Origin: Rhodospirillales bacterium
GTDB lineage: Bacteria > Pseudomonadota > Alphaproteobacteria > Acetobacterales > Acetobacteraceae
DNA length: 36,064 nucleotides
NCBI GenBank assembly: GCA_025362815.1
Contig: JANYFG010000038.1
Span: forward strand, 1 to 36,064
Direction: 5' to 3'
Under the pieces are notes generated by a model that was not told where the DNA came from, ran no database searches, and worked only from the letters and a program-made list of their open reading frames with translations. Each line of letters opens with the position of its first letter. Positions within the stretch are counted from its first letter, which is position 1. Of the stretch, positions 32,723 through 36,064 are shown piece by piece. The position numbers and the translations under genes were made by a program.

Positions 32723-33259
32723 TCAATCGACCTTCATGTTCATGGATTGATAGGGGAGTTGGCAAAGTCTGCGCGCCCAACCGAGACCAAAGATCCGCCA
32801 GGTGGGTAGCGATGCCATGAATGCGAGGCGCTGCGCCTGGAATTCGGCGCAGATGACAGCGCCGCCGGATCGGGCCGCCGCAGAAACGATGGCCGCCCGC
32901 GTGGCCGGACCAATCTGGCCATCAGGATTCACACAAACGGCCGATTGCAGCCAACGGATGGCGTGACCAACCCCGTTGTTCACGGCTGCATCGAAAACCA
33001 AAAGCGCCAATGGCGGCGGCAGGGCGTCACCTTCGACACGGTTCCAGTAGTCGAGGCGATAGATCGATGCAGCGTCGGCCTGCGAAAGGCCGGCAATGTC
33101 CCGATCGGGATAAGAAGCAGCCGAAATCCCCCAGGCGGTGCCTTTAAGCACCCCATGTCCCACCGCCCCGCCGGTCCAATTACCAGGATCGGCCGGAGTG
33201 GTATCAAAACCTCCCTCATGACCGAGCACGATGGTGAAGACCTGCTCAAAGATGGACAT
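32723..33259 (-). CDS. Endolysin, glycoside hydrolase 108 type
   Basis: A 178-residue lysozyme-like protein. IVLGHEGGFDTTPADPGNWTGG places the catalytic Glu at residue 15, the HEGG-x-x-x-x-PxDPG motif of GH108/phage lysozymes; a C-terminal peptidoglycan-binding part (LQSAVCVNPDGQIGPATRAAI) follows. It cleaves peptidoglycan for phage release. No signal peptide is seen, so it relies on the holin. GGAG precedes the ATG. It is embedded between the holin gene and a TM/coiled-coil protein. Confidence 0.9.
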   Translation of the reverse strand: MSIFEQVFTIVLGHEGGFDTTPADPGNWTGGAVGHGVLKGTAWGISAASYPDRDIAGLSQADAASIYRLDYWNRVEGDALPPPLALLVFDAAVNNGVGHAIRWLQSAVCVNPDGQIGPATRAAIVSAAARSGGAVICAEFQAQRLAFMASLPTWRIFGLGWARRLCQLPYQSMNMKVD

Positions 33260-33268
33260 CGGATTCTC

Positions 33269-33682
33269 CTATTTGCCACTGTGCAACAGCAGGCGTTCCA
33301 TCGCGGCGAGAACCGCGCGGACATTGTTGTCGATCGCCAACAGACGCTCCTGGACATTGAGCATTTCGCGGACGGTGGCGTATTTGCGATCTGCCTCGTT
33401 GGCGTTCTCGACGATCATGCGCGTCAGCCCGTCTTCACGGTTGGTGTGCGCCTGCTGGCATTCGCGGATCTTGGCGTCGGCCACCTGCTCCACGCCTGCG
33501 ATCCGTGCCTGGGTGGCTTGGTCGAGGTTATGGATCCGTGCACTGGTCATCGCATCCAGCGCTGTCACGTTCGCGTCGATACCATCGATGCGATGCAGCA
33601 GGCGCTTGAGCAGAAACGAAAGGATCGTCAGAACGACGGCGCCGACGACGCTGATGAAGGGGGCAATATATTCGGGGTTCAA
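33269..33682 (-). CDS. Phage small protein with N-terminal membrane helix and coiled coil
   Basis: A 137-residue protein: one membrane helix (~7-27, YIAPFISVVGAVVLTILSFLL) and a long charged helix that looks coiled-coil. The start is a TTG at 33682, supported by AGGAGG 7 bp upstream. No family was recognised; its place beside endolysin and holin and its shape suggest a spanin-like or lysis-associated part, which is inference. Confidence 0.75.
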   Translation of the reverse strand: MNPEYIAPFISVVGAVVLTILSFLLKRLLHRIDGIDANVTALDAMTSARIHNLDQATQARIAGVEQVADAKIRECQQAHTNREDGLTRMIVENANEADRKYATVREMLNVQERLLAIDNNVRAVLAAMERLLLHSGK

Positions 33683-33703
33683 GACGCGCCTCCTGTTCTG
33701 AAA

Positions 33704-34126
33704 TCAAACGCAGATCCTGGCGTTCGCGCGAAACAGCGCGTCGATCTGCGATGTGGAAAGATGGCAATGGCTGGCGAGAAGCATGGCCAATCGACCTCGG
33801 CGATCGATGACGGAAGCGTATTCCCAAAGCTCGTTGGCTTCGCTTCCAGCCATCTGAATTGCCTCCCCCACGTCTTGCAGAAGCGAGCGGCCTGGCCTGA
33901 CCCCTGGGCCTTGGAGCAAAGCAATGCGGAGTTGGACGAGGGTTACGGATTCCGGCACCGCCACTGCCGTCTCCGCCGGAGTGTAGGAAGGCGGCGCCAT
34001 CCCGCTAAGGGTATGACGAGCCTGCTCGGCGCCGCAGGGGCCAATGGTCACGCCATCGGCTTTCCAGATCCCGCCGTCGTTCTGGGTGACAAGACGGCCA
34101 AAGCAGTCGGTGAAACTTGCTGTCAT
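33704..34126 (-). CDS. Phage tail-associated hypothetical protein
   Basis: A 140-residue protein with an N-terminal part of unknown fold and a C-terminal helical region (LVQLRIALLQGPG...EANELWEYASVIDRRGRLAMLLASHCHLSTSQIDALFRA) of the kind found after tail fibre genes in alphaproteobacterial phages; I recall this pattern but cannot name the family. The ATG at 34126 is preferred to GTG at 34129 because of GGAAG spacing. It overlaps the stop of the tail fibre gene. Confidence 0.75.
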   Translation of the reverse strand: MTASFTDCFGRLVTQNDGGIWKADGVTIGPCGAEQARHTLSGMAPPSYTPAETAVAVPESVTLVQLRIALLQGPGVRPGRSLLQDVGEAIQMAGSEANELWEYASVIDRRGRLAMLLASHCHLSTSQIDALFRANARICV

Positions 34127-36064
34127 CACAGGCTTCCACGAACGACGGCCCCGAGGCCGCCAGTGGTCCCTGCCGTGGTCGTCACTGTGGCAGCACTGCT
34201 GCCGACGGTTTTGCTGGTGGCGGGAATGGTCGGTGACGACAGCACAAGAAGATGCTGGTAGCCGGAACCGCCCCCGGAGCCCCCGGTGCCGCCTTTGCCG
34301 GTGCTCAGACCATTTCCGCCGTTACCACCGATGCCGCCCGACGTGTCGATCGCGTTGGCGATGGTGCTTCCAGTAAGCGCTTCGGCGACAATGCCGATAA
34401 AGCCGCCCCCGCCGCCGCCGCCGCCGCCGCCACCGCCGGCATTTCCTGCGGTGGCATTCGCGCCATTGCCACCATTGCCACCCTTGGCCTGGAAGATGGA
34501 AGCATTGGTGTTGCTGCCGCGAGCGATCAGGCGTGCGTTGATCAGCAACGTGCCGCCGCCATAACCGCCACCGCCACCGCCGCCACCGGCGTTCGTGGCG
34601 TCCCCGCCCCCGCCGCCGCCGCCGGAACCGCTGAGGCCGCCGGAAATTCGGCTACCTGAGCCAGTGGTTGGATATGACGGAATGGCGGCACCGAAGAAGA
34701 AGCCACTTTGCAAGACGCCGGAGCCCGTGTTTCCGGCAGCGCCGCCGGCCTGACCGCCACTGTTGCCAGCGCCTCCTGCACCTGCAGGACCGGCGTCCCC
34801 CCCCCAGGAGTTGACGGTCGAGACGGCCCCACCCGCGCCGCCTGCCGTGCTACCGCCGGCTCCGCCCGCGCTACCGGCCTGGAACGGGATCGGCAAGGCG
34901 GCGGCGTTGGCAGCGAAGCCGTTGGTGGTGCTGGAGGCACCTGCCGTGGCGCCCGTGGCGGCGTTGCCCACATAGGTCGTGACGAAGATCGCCCCGGTCT
35001 GGGCTGCGGAGATATCCAGCGTGGTGTTGACGTAGATACGAAATCCGTTGGCTGCGATGGCGCTGGTGCCGGACAACGTTAGTGAAGTGTAGTGCATGTC
35101 GCGCGTCAACGTTGTGGTACCGCTGCTTATCGCCACGGCCCCATCGGCTCCGGTGCCAAACAAAAGATTGGAGCTGCTCGCAGCGTTAGCAACACGGCTG
35201 TCGTTGCCGGACTGGCAGACCCAGCGCGTGGATGCTGCCTGATACTGGAAGGCAACCTCATTGAAAGCCGCCATGCTCGCAGGGGCGCCCAGGATGGTTT
35301 GGCCCGACGAGGGAAGAAAGCTGCATGCAGCGACGGCGGTTGTCGATGCAATCAGCAGCCATTGCCCGTTGCCCGGGCTTGCCGGCAGGGTGATCGTGCC
35401 GGATGCCAACGTGGCGGCTGGCGTGAGCTGAAGTGTGGAGACACCGTTCGCGACCGTGATCGAAAATCCGGTGATGGGCGTCTGTATGCTGACGCTGGCA
35501 TCGGCGAGGCCGCCGGAGAAGCTTGCCAGGCTGGATGCCTTCAGCGTTGTGAAAGCGCCCGCGGCGGGGGTGCTGGTGCCTATCGGGGTTGCGTCAATGC
35601 TGCCGCCCGAGGCCTGCAGCTTGTTGATATACACCGTGCCGGTGCCTTGCGGGTTGATCTGGATCGAGACGTTGGCATCGGCGCCGTTGACGCCCAGCAC
35701 CACGTTCTGGCCGGTGCTGCCGCCTGTGACGGACAGCGCATTCACCGCCGTTGCATTGGGCACGACTGTCAGCGTGCTGGCGCCGCTGCCGGACTGGAAG
35801 TTGATCTGGCCCGTGCCGGCGCTGCGGATGTTCAGCCCCTGATTGGTTTCACCGGTGACGGCAAGGATTGCCGGCGTCGCAGCGTTTCCCGGGGTAAGAG
35901 CGAGCCTGGACAGGGCCGCGACTCCAGAATCCTTGATTTGCAGGACCGTGCCGTTGGTGGTTCCTAGATTGAGCCCGGTGCCATCAGCCGCCGTGGCCGT
36001 TGTCGCCTTGATGCTGGTGAAGGCGCCGGCCGCCGGCGTGGAGGCGCCAATGGCGATGTTATCG
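34126..36064 (-). CDS. Phage tail fibre/adhesin with polyglycine-rich C-terminus, partial
   Basis: The frame is open to the right edge (645 residues seen; the N-terminus is outside). The first visible part has two units of the tail-fibre repeat ...I-G-x-S/T-x-P-A-A-G-A-F-T-x-x-K-A (DNIAIGASTPAAGAFTSIKA and ATPIGTSTPAAGAFTTLKA), then a beta-rich region with NGQWLLIASTTAV. The last third is very Gly-rich (GGNGGNGANATAGNAGG, then a run of G) and ends in YQHLLVLSSPTIPATS. It is likely to bind the host surface. A GTG at 35763 inside the frame is not the true start. Confidence 0.9.
   Translation of the reverse strand, partial: DNIAIGASTPAAGAFTSIKATTATAADGTGLNLGTTNGTVLQIKDSGVAALSRLALTPGNAATPAILAVTGETNQGLNIRSAGTGQINFQSGSGASTLTVVPNATAVNALSVTGGSTGQNVVLGVNGADANVSIQINPQGTGTVYINKLQASGGSIDATPIGTSTPAAGAFTTLKASSLASFSGGLADASVSIQTPITGFSITVANGVSTLQLTPAATLASGTITLPASPGNGQWLLIASTTAVAACSFLPSSGQTILGAPASMAAFNEVAFQYQAASTRWVCQSGNDSRVANAASSSNLLFGTGADGAVAISSGTTTLTRDMHYTSLTLSGTSAIAANGFRIYVNTTLDISAAQTGAIFVTTYVGNAATGATAGASSTTNGFAANAAALPIPFQAGSAGGAGGSTAGGAGGAVSTVNSWGGDAGPAGAGGAGNSGGQAGGAAGNTGSGVLQSGFFFGAAIPSYPTTGSGSRISGGLSGSGGGGGGGDATNAGGGGGGGGYGGGTLLINARLIARGSNTNASIFQAKGGNGGNGANATAGNAGGGGGGGGGGGGFIGIVAEALTGSTIANAIDTSGGIGGNGGNGLSTGKGGTGGSGGGSGYQHLLVLSSPTIPATSKTVGSSAATVTTTAGTTGGLGAVVRGSL
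34405..34440. repeat. (GCC/GGC)n trinucleotide run
   Basis: A run of about eleven CCG/GCC units, coding a polyglycine stretch on the minus strand. It can slip without breaking the frame. Confidence 0.85.

Noticed and set aside
35435-35842. Plus-strand frames across the tail fibre gene
   Set aside because: They are antisense shadows; the minus-strand frame is open to the edge and shows tail-fibre repeats.

Overview
The window looks like chromosome from a high-GC alphaproteobacterium, most likely a member of the Acetobacteraceae/Rhodospirillales. This rests on the extreme G/C bias at third codon positions, the family-typical proteins (DUF1013/TrcR, DUF1192, DUF465, DUF1194, TIGR01459 HAD, zinc-free L31), the imuA-imuB-dnaE2 mutasome and SOS boxes of the alphaproteobacterial GAAC-N7-GAAC type. 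No database search was possible, so every family name is from motif recognition. No tRNA, rRNA or CRISPR array was seen.

Layout. 1-7.6 kb: a CoA-ligase gene cut by the left edge, an HSL-type esterase, a nucleoside deoxyribosyltransferase-like gene, a purE-purK cluster with a DUF465 gene, a second DUF465 gene, the regulator TrcR, DUF1192, Hsp20 and ribosomal L31. 7.6-11.4 kb: a nucleoside transporter (CNT) translationally coupled to a malate/lactate-type dehydrogenase, a NUDIX hydrolase and a metallo-beta-lactamase-fold hydrolase. 11.5-13.5 kb: a tightly overlapping methyltransferase / membrane glycosyltransferase / 4-TM transporter operon, probably for lipid-linked sugar transfer. 13.6-17.1 kb: a secreted Pro-rich protein, a SorA/SorB-like sulfite dehydrogenase pair and PPK2. 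17.1-17.8 kb: two inverted copies of a composite palindromic repeat (a third copy lies near 6.6 kb), a doubtful small membrane ORF and a strong terminator. 17.8-20.9 kb: peroxiredoxin, YqgE/AlgH, HAD phosphatase and pyrD.

21-26.9 kb: a small uncharacterised protein with an SOS box directly before its ribosome binding site, diverging from an XRE-S24 repressor that has its own operator-like inverted repeat; then secreted DUF1194 and DUF3617 proteins, an aldo/keto reductase whose ribosome binding site lies in a strong repeat-built hairpin, an orphan family-5 solute-binding protein and a MarR regulator.

26.9-32.2 kb: the SOS mutasome imuA-imuB-dnaE2, behind a good SOS box that overlaps its promoter. 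32.2-36.06 kb: a prophage or GTA-like block read toward dnaE2: tail fibre (open at the right edge, polyglycine-rich C-terminus), tail-associated protein, TM/coiled-coil protein, GH108-like endolysin and 3-TM holin. The holin stop is only 3 bp from the dnaE2 stop.

The most interesting signals are the SOS-controlled small gene beside the S24 repressor, the triplicated 29-bp repeat that can lock the reductase ribosome binding site, the composite repeat that supplies stop codons to the genes it adjoins, and the coupled methyltransferase/glycosyltransferase/flippase-like operon.
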